Shown: positions 8,445-20,169 of the stretch, in pieces
Numbering within the stretch: the first letter of the stretch is position 1
Layout: every line of letters starts with the position of its first letter
Source: Guyanagaster necrorhizus
Taxonomy: Eukaryota > Basidiomycota > Agaricomycetes > Agaricales > Physalacriaceae
Assembly: GCF_019112545.1 (NCBI RefSeq)
Contig: NW_025064914.1
Coordinates: 200,886-256,875 of the forward strand
Reading direction: 5' to 3'
Length of the DNA stretch: 55,990 bases
Position numbers and translations under genes: made by a program
The notes under the pieces: model-generated
The model's input: only the letters and a program-made list of their open reading frames with translations
Told to the model about the DNA's origin: nothing
Database searches by the model: none

Positions 8445-9925
8445 GGATGTCATCAAGATAGATGGTGATCTTTCTGGTGGAGATGAGATCTTTGAAGATA
8501 TCATTCATCATTCACTGGAAAGTTGCCAGAGAATTGGTGAACCCAAAGAACATCACAGTAGGTTCAAGGAGCCTTGGTTGGTTCAGAAGGCTGCCTTCTA
8601 TTCATCCTCCTCCTTAATTTGGACATTGTTGTATCCCCACTGAACATCAAGTTTGATGTAATACTTAGCACCTCAAAGGTTGTCCATCAGTTCTGAGATC
8701 AGTGGAAGGGGGTACTAGTTCTTGATTGTCATCTTGTTAAGTTTCTGGTAGTCTTGTATGGGCCAGAGTTTCCCATCCTTCTTTTTGATGAAGAAGAATG
8801 AAGAAGCCATTGGGGACTTGGATGGTCAAATTCACCCACTGGACAAATTCTCATCTAAGAATTTGTCAAGTTCTTGTTGTTCATTGTTGCCCAGGGAATA
8901 AGTCTTGCAATCCAGGTTGGTGTTGGCATTGGGGATCAGCTCAATAGTGTGGTCCCATAGCTTTGGTTCTGGTAACTCATCAAAACTCTCCTTTTTGAAC
9001 AAGTCCTTGAAGTCATGTGCCCATTCAGGCACCATTTCTTTGAAGGTCTTTTTCTCTCTTTGCTTGTTCACCTTGGCAGCCAGATTATTAGCATGGTGAA
9101 CTGCTCAGACATGTATTTCACATTGAAGATTGATGGCAAAGATGGTTTCACCATCCTCCATCTCCTTGTCACACTGATCTTCTGGGTCCTCATCTGGTAA
9201 TTTGAATGGGATCTTCTGGCATCAGCATCTGGCAAACATAACCCTTTCAGTTTTCCAGTTGATTAGCAGATTATGATGTATTAACCAGTCATGGCCAAGG
9301 AAAATCTCTTTGGTTCCAAGGTCTATAATGGCCAAGTCAATTCTCTCAGAATGATCACTAATTGTGAGCCTGAGCTCGATGAAAGCATGATTGATCGAGC
9401 TTCTGGTACAACCACTGTTGATAAGGGCAGTTATAGCATGGATGGATCAGGACATGAGTGTTTTGATCTGAGCCTTGGTGACCAAGTCCCTTTCTGGGGT
9501 TTTAGACCAACAAATGAACTTTCATGATCCTCGGAGTTTATCAAGCCATTCTAAGGCTTGACACCTTTCTGCTTTCTTCATTCCTTCCACTATTTCATCA
9601 ATCACTTCTTTGGCTTGTGTTCAGTGGATCCAATTCTTGAGTATGGCTTTTGCCATGGTTTTGTCCTTGGTGTCCTTGATGGCTCTCCAGATTCATTTGG
9701 TATCAAATGGTTTGAGCCATGTAGTGGGGCTCTCTGCCCCTGTTCAGCCTGAAGGTGCTTGAGTTTCTTTTTGTGGTGATTCTTTGGTGTGTGGAGCAAA
9801 AGGCTGGGGTATAATTGAATGCTCTGATACAGTAGACACAGAAGTAACTACAGAAACTTTGTCAGTCTGACTAGTGGCTATTGGTTGTACACCATAAGAG
9901 TCCTTGGCTGATCCAGTGGAATTGC
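8445..9925 (-). pseudogene. pol: G1 copy B pol fragment: protease and RT
   Basis: The minus-strand protease segment near 9,260-9,440 reads LINSGCTRSSINHAF; the catalytic Asp of the usual VDSG motif is now Asn. About 30 residues present in copies C and D are missing after it. A linker (FKEMVPEWAHDFKDLFKKES) follows, then the start of RT. RT reaches IYLDDIL and is cut there by G2. The remaining pol lies left of the window on the far side of G2. Confidence 0.85.
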
Positions 9926-12900
9926 TCACTGGTCAGCCCTGTCTTTTACTTCCTCCACCTTGGTTTCCTTGCCAAGTGCTTCCTCTTCTTTCTGTAAGTC
10001 AGCAATCTGTGCTCTGATATCTTCATGTTTCCATTTCTTCTTTGGGCAGTCCTTTGCCATATGGCCCTTTTGGCCACAGTTGAAGCACTTACTCTCCTTC
10101 TTCATCCAATCAATGTCCATTGGCTTTCCAGTTCTGGTGTATGTGGTTCTGGTTCTGATCTTCTGTATGCTATAGGATGGTGAGGCCATAGAGGATCTCT
10201 GTGATTTCCCAGCAGTTGTCCCTGATTTATTCAGGGTTGGCAGGGTCAGCTTCTTGGTATAGTCTTGTAAGATTGACAATTCTGCTTTCTGCCTTTGTCA
10301 CTCCTTGTACATCTCAATGATCCTTTTCTTCCATTTGTTGTATCTAACTGGCATTAATGCTTTGACACTGATGGCAGAGATCATCATGACATATGAGGAG
10401 GGGATGCCTTGCTTGAGGGCCTTGACCATTCATCCATCATTTCCTTTGTCATCCCAGATTCTGGTGAGTTTGGTGAGTCATTCCAACTCATCAAAATAGT
10501 TCATAGCTGCTTTTTTACCCATCTTGTATTCTTTGATCTTTTGTTTGTGTACTTCTTGTACTGCTGAATCAATGAATTTGTCATGTAGCATCTGTTTAAA
10601 AACTGGCCATGAGGGATACCAGTAATGCTCCTGGATTAATGATCAGAAGTTTGAGGAAATAAGAATCCACCAAGTCTTGGCCTTTTCTTCTAGGTAGGAG
10701 GCTGTGAAGACAACCTTGTTCATATTGGTGCTGAGATACCTGATATAAACTTTGAAGTACTATTCACAATTGATCAGGAATTGGTTGATGTCATCTGATG
10801 CACTCTTGAAGGGGTGGAGTTTTCAAAGTAAGTCAGGTCAGCATTATAAGACAGCTATGTTATCAGGCAGCATGCCTATCAGATTGGGCCATTCTGAGAA
10901 TGGGGGTCAGTTCCATTCATGCAGGGGTCCAGGGAAAGAATGGAGAGAGTTGTCATCTGCAACTGGACTCTCCTGCAGCACTGCTTCCTTTTAAACAATA
11001 ACACCATTTTGGATGGTGAATCTTAGCCTAATGGTCTCAGGATCATCTTGTACCAGTTTCTTCCCTTTCTCACTCCCTGTCACTTCATCTGGTGGGGGTT
11101 GTGCTCTCAAAACTCAGCTCCCCTGCCCCATCCATGGATTTTGATAGGAGCATGGTGGTTTTTTTGGCTGGGGTCAGAATCAGGACAGCTGAGTTGCTGT
11201 AGAGTTCAAGGAGGGGACAGAGTCTGAAAACATGCTTTGGATTGATGGGGCTGTGTATATAGCTCATTTCAGAGTGATGGGGGGTGATCATGGTATTGGC
11301 CTTACTGGAGATGCTGACTGATATACTAGTGGTCGGCTGACCAGATCCTCAGGATGCTGGCTGTTGTATTGTTGGGCAGCATAGTCAGTTGCTGCATGCT
11401 TTAAAATCTCTACTTGTTCATTAGGCATAGAATGAAAATATAATTGCCCTATCTGTAATGCTGCCCAAGCAGCATCACACCATAAGAAATTTACCCTTGC
11501 AGGTAATACTCCTGGTATTCCTGCATTCTAGTCTCCTGAATCACCTTCTCCAATTCTTCTTCATCTATATCCTCCTGTAGTCCATATGCAAATGTTCCAC
11601 CAGTGCATGATGGGTTACTGCTTTCAGTATCCTTATCCTTATTCTCATCTCTCTCTTTCTCAAGGAGGGAAGCAACAGGCAGATTGTAGAAACTCCTCTC
11701 AACCTCTGGCTGTATGGTCTTCATTGACCCCTTGCTTCAGCTGGATACTGGGCCCAGCTGTGAGGCCTGAAAAGTCAGATGTGTTGATGTAGGTGGAGGT
11801 AGGTTGACTCCTGATGTTGGAGTCATACTGATTTCCTCCTTGTGCTCATGCTGTCTCCACTCACTCATGATAGAGGCAGACATTCTGTTGGTATCCATCA
11901 TCAAGGGGCTGCCCAACCACTTGACTCCCAAGGAACTCTCAGAGAGCTCAAGTGAGGATGTGGGTGTTTCCAGGTGCTCATAACCTATAGTGGCCAAGGA
12001 CAGACTTGTCATCACTGAATATGGTGTTGGCACTAGAGGTTTGCTGGGAAGGGGGATACTGAGGGATCAGAGGGCAGACAGTGGTTTCTGGCATGTTGCT
12101 CTGGGCTTGGGCCTTGTCAGCAGTGAGAACCTCTGCATTTGTCCACCTTGCCAGGGCCCATGGGTCAGATCCAGAGGTGCTTGGCTCCCTGAATATGTGG
12201 GTGGAGAGTGAGCAGTCAGCTTATACTGGTGCAAGGACTGACATGACCTTGGGTTAGAGCCTGTACCAGTTGGAAATATCAGCTCTTGCAAGCTGATCCC
12301 TTTTATTGTTTTGCTGCTGCTCCCTATGCTGATGATCATACTCAGTGGCCCACCATACCTGCCCCTCGAGAATGAGGCACTCCTCAAGCTTGCTTTGGAG
12401 AGGCTGCAGGATATTTTGCTGTCTTTGTTCTTCTTGTCAGAGGGCTTCATCATAGTTGAATGGGACATTGAGGTCTCATGCTGAGAATAAGTGATGAATG
12501 ATTTCATTTCTGCTTTTATGAATTTGTTGCTTGTCATCAAGCTGGTCTGAGGGGGACTGCTCCAGCCCACCACTGGTACTGATGGAATGAGGAGGGGAGG
12601 TGCCATGAGACTGGTTTCCAGGAGATGTGTGTCAGGATTCTTGAGCCAACTGAGTGGCATGGAGGGAATCTCAGGCACAGTCACCAATCCCATGGGTTTG
12701 AGAGGTGGTGGAAGGGTTGGGAGAGGGAGACTGCTGAAAGAAGTCTCCTGGAAGCTCCTCATCTTCATGATCTGGTACAGCATCTGATACAAATATTTCT
12801 CAGTCCCCTGGAACATGAGGGTGCTGGTTTCAGCTTGTTCCAGGTCAAGGGGGGTATTGTCCTCCCTCTTCTTCTTGACCATCCCCCTGATTTGTTCTGC

Positions 12901-13177
12901 TAGGTCTGGCTTGTGGTATGGGGCTGGTTGGAGGCTGGTAGGTCATTCTTCTGGATTTGAGAATGTCATAGAGTGGGAGATTGGGGTTTATGTTTCATAG
13001 AATTTGACAGATGTGTTGGAATTTGTTGTAGTGACAGATAGTCCAGGTGATTATTGAGTGATGTCCCTGGCACAGCTGGATGATCATAAGTAAGCCTAAT
13101 GGTGTTCTGATGATGGAAGATAGGAGTTCAAAGAACTCTCAATTGAAGTTTGGGTCTGATGAGGTGACTGAGGGCAT
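9926..13177 (-). pseudogene. gag: G1 copy B gag (ORF1, ORF2, capsid, zinc knuckle)
   Basis: The minus-strand start ATG at 13,177 is conserved with copy A. The N-terminal hydrophobic block (EFFELLSSIIRTPLGLLMII) is readable but broken by TGA. The capsid domain lies near 10,330-10,900. A complete retroviral-type zinc knuckle, CFNCGQKGHMAKDC, lies near 10,055-10,095, preceded by Ser/Thr-rich sequence. Multiple stops and frame breaks make it non-functional. It shows where the A protein would continue past element X: LQDYTKKLTLPTLN in B matches LQESSKKPTPLT in A. Confidence 0.85.
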
Positions 13178-13234
13178 TCAGTTTCCTTCACACTATAGTG
13201 TGTGAGGAAAGGGAAGATCAAGCTTTGAGCTAAT

Positions 13235-13693
13235 TGTTAGACTCAAGTTGCATGTGACTATAAACACATGATAAACTAACAGAACCTTGTACTTTGGGTT
13301 AGACTGTTAGAGTTCACTGATGTAAATGATAGCTGTGATGTGTCAAGGCCTTTAGGATTGGCTCAAGAGGAAGTGGTGTGAAAATAAACTTTAGCTTGAA
13401 GCTGGAGATTACCAGTGAGAGTGAGCAGTCTTACATACTGTACAAGGTTTGCTAATAATACTACAACTAATTGTGTGTTTCTGAGTCCATTGTGCCCATT
13501 GTCCTAGGATGTCATTACCATACATAAAAGGTTGATTGTGCATTATTGGACAATGCTGTTGCATTGAAAGACAATGACAGACTTGGCTAGTTGTGATGAC
13601 TAAGCTTTGTCTCACAGTCTTAAGCACTCATTCTAGCACTCTGACTAAGCATAAATAGGGGTTAATCCAAGAGAAAGATGGAAAATCATAATA
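13235..13693 (-). repeat. 5' LTR of G1 copy B (459 bp)
   Basis: On the minus strand it runs from TATTATGATTTTCC to GTCTAACA. The first bases read TATTA instead of TGTTA, a G-to-A transition at the LTR tip. The primer-like site (plus 13,391-13,403) and the site just inside the LTR (13,221-13,233) are complementary except at the central dinucleotide. One has CA and the other TG, both derivable from an original CG. Confidence 0.88.
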
Positions 13694-14272
13694 GAGGGAA
13701 TGAAGGAAGCAGAATGATGTTGTGCCTTAAAATGGCTTGACAAACTACAGAGACCTCAGAGATACATCTGGCAAACCAAGACCCAGAGATGAGATTTGAC
13801 AGTGAAAGCCTAAATTGAGACTCTTACCAGTCAGTCCATGCATGCAGTAACTGTACTAGTTGACAGTGGCTGCATAGGCAGTTCAATCAATTGAGCTTTT
13901 GTCAACAAGCATTAACTTCTGACCAGAGCAACTGCCACTCTGATTCCAGTCTATAATGCTGACAGAACAAAGAATCAGACCAGTTCTATCACTGAGTTTG
14001 TCAAACTATGACTCATCATCAGGGACCATTTCAAATGAATCAACTTGACAGTCACAGATCTGGAAACAAAAGAAGTGTTTCTCAGCCATGACTGGTTGAT
14101 CCACCATAATCTACTGATCAACTGAAAAACCAGGAAAATCACCTTCACACAATGTAGGTGCCAAAAAATCCCATTTGAATTACCCAATGAGAATGCCAAT
14201 GACAAGTGAGATGAAGAGATAGAGAATGGTGAGACTATTCTGGCTGTTGACATTCAACAAGCCCTACACATA
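13694..14272 (+). pseudogene. pol: G1 copy C pol, first piece (protease)
   Basis: The plus-strand frame reads TVLVDSGCIGSSIN, a retroviral-type aspartic protease motif, then conserved EVFLSHDWLIHHNLLI. It aligns with D at 20,440-20,860. The left side is cut by the LTR of copy B, the right side by element X2 in the linker between protease and RT. TGA stops sit where D or B have other codons. Confidence 0.85.
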
Positions 14273-16085
14273 AGATGAAGAGGATCTGAGTGTGTGCAAG
14301 GTGAAAACAGATACAGCAGAGTGCTATCTACTGACCACACTCACACCAACACACACACAAAACTCTTAGTTCATGGGGGGATTATAATGTGATAAAAGTA
14401 GTAATCAACAAATATAATTGTCTTCTTCAATGAATCCACAGCATGCAAACAGTAATAGTGCATGTACAACAGTCCTAAATCTCTCTAAGTCTCAAAGCTT
14501 GTTGTTTTATCAAAACAAGAGGTGGCAACAGGTGTTGCCAGGCATCAAGGCAAAGAGTACTGCAGCTCAATATAATACATTGAAACACTCCCACAAAACC
14601 CTCAAAATATCCTAAGCACAGCTCAAATCACCTCAAAATCTCTAACACATATAATACATGACTCAAAGCTTCATGCTCTAAGCAAAAACCAATCACAAAC
14701 ATATCTACAAGTGCCAAAGAGCACAGATCTCTGTTCACAAGTTTCCAAATCGATCATAGACTCACAGGATTCAAACTTATGTGATCCAGAGGCACAGAGC
14801 ACAATAAACACTATCTGACAGACCAAAGGGTTTGAACCTCTGCCACCTGTAGCACTGCACATCACAAATACCTCAAAAACTCAAGATGATGCCCTTCAGA
14901 CACCACTCTCTTATTCTCAGATTAGAGTGCAATCCAAAACCTCTTATCAAACTGGGTTCAAGTCCTTCATGAGCTTCAATGCCTCACTCAGTTCTCAATG
15001 CTCTCTCAATGATATTCAATAATAACTTTATTCTCTCACCTGAAGTTACAAACACAAACTCAGAGCTAGAGTGCAAGGATTTCTGTGCCTAATACACTGC
15101 AACTGTGGAGGTCGGAAACTTGTATTCTACTCATACAATACTGTATTTACATACTCTACTGTGGTACTTACTAATACAATCCTACTGTGGTATCTTCAAA
15201 GTGTGAGACTTTATGCTAGATCCCATAGATATTATTCATATGCATATTGCAGTTGCCATGCTTATTCTCTTTCAGGCCAGGACTGTGCAATGTTTCCTCA
15301 CTAGTTGACCTTGGCTAGCTGGCCTAGCCAGATCTGCTTGCTTTCTTATTTCTCTGGTGACACATCTCTGACAGTGGTAAACTGTTCCAGACCCCTGGGG
15401 TTATCTCCCATATCTGGAGTCAGTCACAATAGTTATGTTCTCTTTTCCAGTGTCTCAACACTCCCTCTGGCTCACAAAATGCACTGTTTCTGGCCTGACA
15501 TGCACTAATTAACTCACTCAATATGGTATGTGTCATACCTCAGTATGATGCAGAGTCTCTCACTATGTTAAGCATGCTAAGGCACTGTAAGTATGCATGT
15601 GAGTCTCTGAGCAGTACATGTGCTATTCATCTCTGAGGGTGGTATCCCTCTATCTATTCCTTTGTTGCCATCATTTCATTTCCCTGTTCAACACCCAGTT
15701 ATTCAGATACCTTTCATTGGGTCTCAGTTCTCTGTTCTAAAGCATGTCCTATCAGTGCATCAATGGCTGTGCATCCTTGATCAATGTGATCAGGATTGCT
15801 GATCATATTTCAATCATATTCTTTTTATTTTTAGCATGCTCTCTTGTAATAGTATTGGCTTGTTTAGGGCCAAGTGCTGGGATCTTACATGCAGTCTAAC
15901 CCCTCTGGTATTAGTCTGTTACTAGGCCATGCACTCTGCTCATTGTTACTTCAGTTTAGCCTTATGATGGCTAGGTTTCTGTGTGCTCTTATCCTATTCT
16001 CCATTACATGCTTACTGGACTGAAATGCCATCTATGTATTTGTAATTTTTGCAATTTTACACACCTGAACATAGAAAGGGCATGT
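14273..16085. mobile_element. Element X, copy 2 (about 1.8 kb, unclassified)
   Basis: This block splits the pol frame of copy C: ...QQALHI before it and AIHHANDLAAKV after it join in the protein alignment with copies B and D. Its last 328 bp match 1-328 of the window, ending at the same base. No long coding frame, no LTR pair and no convincing terminal inverted repeat were seen. The first 80 bp contain a possible hairpin (GAGTGTGTG and CACACTCAC). On the minus strand two B-box-like motifs (GGTTCAAACCC near 14,832 and GTTTGAATCC near 14,772) hint at a tRNA-derived part. The left boundary is good only to about 10 bp and no clear target duplication was found. Confidence 0.65.
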
Positions 16086-16900
16086 AAATGAGCTATCCAT
16101 CATGCCAATGACTTGGCAGCAAAGGTGGCAGCAGGAAAAGAGGAAAAGACATTTGAAGAACTGGTGCCTGAATGGGCACAGGACTACAGGGACCTCTTCA
16201 AAAAAGAAAGTTTTGATGAGCTTCCCAAACCCAAACCATGAGATCATGCTATTGAGCTGATCCCTAACACCAATGCCAATCTGGACTGTAAAACTTACCC
16301 ACTCAGGAATAATGAGCAACAGGAGCTCAACAAATTTCTAGATGAAAACCTATTCAGCAGGTGGATCCAACCATCCAAATCACCTATAGCCTCTCCATTC
16401 TCCTTTGTCAAGAAGAAGGATGGCAAACTCTGACCAATCCAAGATTATCAGAAGCTGAATGAAATGATGATTAAAAACCATTATCTGCTTCCTCTGATCT
16501 CAGAACTAATAGACAAAATCTGGGGAGCCAAATACTATACAAAGCTGGATGTTTGATGGGGATACAACAACATCTGCATCAAGGAAGGTGATGAGTGGAA
16601 GGCTGCTTTTCAGACCAACTGGAGACTGTTTGAACCAACAGTCATATTCTTCAGGATCACTAATTTGCCAGCCACTTTCCAATGGATGATGAACAACATC
16701 TTCAAAGATCTCCTTGCCACTGAGAAAGTGACCATTTATCTCAACAACATCCTGATCATGTCAAAAACCAAGGAGAAACACCAATGACTAGTACAACAGG
16801 TACTAGCCTTGATGAGAAAACACAAATTGTTCCTCAAAGCAGAGAAGTGTGAATTTGAGATACTGGAGACAGAGTATCTAGGAGTAATCATCAGTGAAGA
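16086..16900 (+). pseudogene. pol: G1 copy C pol, second piece (linker and RT)
   Basis: The frame resumes with AIHHANDLAAKV and EELVPEWAQDYRDLFKKES, then RT motifs SPFSFVKKKDGKL and LDV*WGYN. The catalytic motif is IYLNNIL instead of IYLDDIL, so both catalytic Asp residues are lost (GAC/GAT to AAC). Several stops are TGA replacing Arg codons. It is cut by insertion of copy D after ISED/E, in the RT region just upstream of GSIQMD. Confidence 0.88.
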
Positions 16901-17369
16901 TGTTATGATTTTACTATTTATTTCCCTTTCTTATGGACTGACCCCTATTTATGCTTAGTCAAGGCACTTAAACAAGCACTTGAGACCATAGGACAGGCTT
17001 AGTCAGCACAACAAGCCTGTTTGGTCATTGTCTTTTGATGCAACAGCATAGCCCAATGATACACAACAAATCTTTTGTGTACAGTAGTAACACCCAAGGA
17101 CAAAGGGCATAATGAACTCAACAACATACAATAGGAAGGTAGTATAATTAGACAGAGCTTGTACAGTATATAAGATAGCTCACTCTTGCTGGTATACTCT
17201 AGCTTCAAGCTAAAGTTTATCTTTATACCATTCCATTCTCAAGCCAATCCTATGGCCTTAACATATATTGATTAATATTTACAATAAGTGAACTCTGACA
17301 TTCCACTCAAAGTGTGAAGTGATGTCAGTTTATCATGTGTTTATAATCACATGCAGCTTGGGTCTAACA
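16901..17369 (+). repeat. 5' LTR of G1 copy D (469 bp)
   Basis: It begins TGTTATGATTTTACTATT and ends GGTCTAACA. It matches the 3' LTR at 23,883-24,079 plus 24,541-24,816. A TATATAAG box lies at 17,167-17,174 and the predicted self-primer AGCTTCAAGCTAA at 17,201-17,213. Confidence 0.93.
17167..17174 (+). promoter_or_regulatory. TATA box in LTR of copy D
   Basis: TATATAAG lies 34 nt upstream of the predicted self-primer/transcript start at 17,201. The spacing is the same as in copies A and E and in both solo LTRs, and one base longer in F. Confidence 0.7.
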
Positions 17370-17382
17370 ATTAGCTTGAAAC
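17370..17382 (+). other. Primer binding site of copy D (self-priming type)
   Basis: Directly after the LTR the sequence reads ATTAGCTTGAAAC. Ten bases (TTAGCTTGAA) are exactly complementary to 17,204-17,213 inside the LTR, where the transcript is expected to begin. Confidence 0.6.
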
Positions 17383-17426
17383 TTCCCCTTCTCTTTCCTC
17401 ATGCACAGCTGTGTGGAGAAAACTGA

Positions 17427-19950
17427 ATGTCATCAATCAACCCAGAATCCCCAAACTTCAATCATGAGTTCTTCAAACTCCTTGCCTCTATCACCAGAAC
17501 ACTGTAAGGCTTACTGGTCATCATCCAGCTTTGTCATGGAAGACAATCAATCACTGCCTGGGCAGTCTGGCACTACCAAAAATTTCAACAGATATAATGA
17601 ATTTTAAGAAATGTCACCTCTGACCTCCCTCTCCACAGCATCCCAAACTCTCTCCAAACCTCTGTCCAGCCCCTGTCCAGAACTGTACTCCAAACCAACA
17701 CTAGGAGAACAGATCTGTGGAGCCCTACAGAAGAAAAAGGATGAACCTATTCTCTCCAACCCTCTCAAAGCAGCAGAAACAGCAACTGTAATCTCACAGA
17801 GTTCAGAAACCTGTGGGTACCACTGCTGGTCTCCAACCATAAGGACAAAAGTGTCTCTGACAACTTCTTTGATGATGTGCACTCTGATAATCCCAGCCCC
17901 CTGCATGGAGGGCTTGGAGACATCACTAGAGACTCTCTTGATGTCATTAGGGTGACTCTGAGAACCCAACCCATATTGCCAGCCCACTCTAGACATGACT
18001 CCCTCTACATGACCCCACAGTCTAGCCCTCACCTACAGCTAGAAACAGTGTATACCTGAGATATAGAGCTCAGACAAGGACATATGAGCTGGGGGCCCAC
18101 TGTTGATGACATCCTCAACTGATATAGACAGGACTTTACAGAAGAAGAGCTTCATGCTGCCAGTGAAGAAATCCTTAGCAAACTTGACATATCCAAAGCT
18201 AAGCTCACATGAAGGCAAGCCCTCCATAATAAAGAGTTATATGACATGCAGTATCATCAACAACAGCAAGAGCTTGAGGCTGCCAAGTGGAGCACCTCTA
18301 GCTCATGTGCTTCAGACCTATAAACTGACAGAACCCACTCTTCTTTCAGAGAGCCCAGCATTCACCACACCAAGAGCAACCCATGAGCAGGACCCTACAG
18401 TCCTGTTGCTCTGAGTGAGGTTGACCAAAGAGGAAATAGAGATGGGATCCCCTATTCTCCTTGAACCAGCAGCTCTGAGATCCTCAAATATCCCTCTTCC
18501 TAACATACTTTCAGCATCAACATTATCAATGAGGATGATGAGTCTGTTTTTGCCTTCTATGGGCTATGAGTTCCTCTCAATGCTGATATCTCTGACCATG
18601 CACTCCAAGAATACCTCAAAAGTTGAGCTGCTAGACTATTTCTTGATGAGGAATATTACCAAAACTTCCATCTCTATAGTGGGAGACTGGAGGCAGTATA
18701 AGTAGCTGGAGGCAACTGCTATAACCTGATTGGAGCTGATCTCTGAGCAGTCTTCTCTGATGCTCTTGGACCTAAGGCAGGATCCAGCACCCAGCCACCA
18801 TGGTGGTTCTCTGATGACCACCAAGTCTTCCATGGTGAGAACCTTTGACCAGCCCATTGCTAATATGAGATGGGGTCATCATGCAAAGAGAAGCTGCCCT
18901 CCAAGGAAGTTCTGTAGTGAATGACAATTCACTCCACTCATTCTCTGGGCCACCAGTCAAGTGGCAATGTCTGCCCTTCAAAGACTGGCTGAACCTGATG
19001 GGAGCATTACCAGAAAATGTGGCAATACTACAATGCAAACCCAACCTACTTTGAAAGCCTCACCCCTTTAAAGGGGCCTCTGATGACATCAATCAGTTCC
19101 TAGTCGACTGTGAGCAATACTTTGAGGTATACATTAGATACCTCAGGACCAACATGAACTGCGTGGCATTTGCCACCTCTTATCTCAAGAACAAGGCAAA
19201 AATCTGGTGGATTTTAATTTCTTCCAACTTCTGATCAACCACAAGGAGGCACTACTAATATCCCTCATGGCTGGTATTCAAACAGAGGCTTCATGACAAA
19301 TTCATTGATCCAGCCATGCAGAAAGTGCACAAGCAGAAGATCAAGGAATTTAAGATGGGAGATAAGGCAGCAACAGATTACTTTGATGAGCTAGAGCAGC
19401 TTGCTAAGCTCACCAGGATCTAGGATGACATAGCAGATGATGGAAGAATGATCAAGGCTGTCAAGCAAGAAACCCCATCCTCATATATCACCATGATTAC
19501 AGCTATCAGGATCAAGCAGCTGATCTCAAAAGGGTATGATGAATGGAAGAAACAGATCATTGAAATATACAAGGAGTGACAACAGCAGAAGGTAGAGCAG
19601 ATGACTCTACAAGATTACCAGAAGCCAAATCAGCCATCAACTTCTGGCAAGACAACCAGTTCAACCAACTCTGCCAAGCCAGAGTCCTCAATGGCTGGCA
19701 TGTCATACTCAGCCCAGAAAATGAGCACAGGGGTCACTTATACTGAGACTGGAAAACTGATGAATATAGATCAACTCAAGAAGAAGGGAAAATATTTTAA
19801 TTGTGGTCAGAAGGGCTACATATTGAAGGATTGCCTGAGAAGGAAGCAGACCTGAGAAGATATCAGGGCACAGATCACCAAACTCCAGAAGGAGGAGGAA
19901 GGCCTGAGCCCTGAAACAAAGGTGGAGGAGGTAAAAGATGGAGCCAATCA
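17427..19950 (+). pseudogene. gag: G1 copy D gag (ORF1, capsid, zinc knuckle)
   Basis: It starts at the conserved ATG (MSSINPESPNFNHEFFKLLA). The hydrophobic block and QSITAWAVWHYQKFQ are readable with a stop. A block near 18,530-18,720 matches ORF1 of copy A; then TFDQPIA near 18,841 continues in the +1 frame, as in A and F. The capsid domain lies near 19,070-19,470 (FLVDCEQYFEVYI, WWILISSNF). The zinc knuckle near 19,797-19,840 reads FNCGQKGYILKDC, with the metal-binding His replaced by Tyr (C-to-T). Many stops are present. Confidence 0.87.
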
Positions 19951-20169
19951 GTGAGTGATTCCACTGGGCCAGCCAAAGGACTTCGTGGTGTGCAACTTAT
20001 GACTGCTAAGCAGACTGATAGTGTTTCTGTAGTTACCCCTATGCCTAACTTATGCATGCATTTGGATATACCCTAATCAATCTCTATACTGCACACCAAA
20101 GAATCACAACCAGAAAAAGCTCAAATGCCTATGGGCTGAACAGGGGGAGAGACCCCCAAGGTATGGCTC

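Larger units (their letters stand above)
8445..13693 (-). mobile_element. G1 Ty3/gypsy copy B (5' LTR to RT; CpG-depleted)
   Basis: On the minus strand the order is LTR (13,693-13,235), self-primer site, ORF1 homologue, gag with zinc knuckle, protease and RT. It is truncated in RT by the insertion of G2 at 8,444/8,445. It aligns with copies A and D throughout, but nearly every CpG of A is TG or CA here. The LTR abuts the protease-upstream region of copy C at 13,693/13,694, so B inserted into C. Confidence 0.9.

Noticed and set aside
14740..14860. Possible tRNA genes on the minus strand in element X (B-box-like GGTTCAAACCC and GTTTGAATCC)
   Set aside because: No matching A box, acceptor stem or cloverleaf could be formed by eye; kept only as a hint about the origin of X.
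14280..16085. Helitron or TIR transposon identity for element X
   Set aside because: The ends do not show TC...CTRR with a 3' hairpin, and no convincing terminal inverted repeat or target duplication was found.
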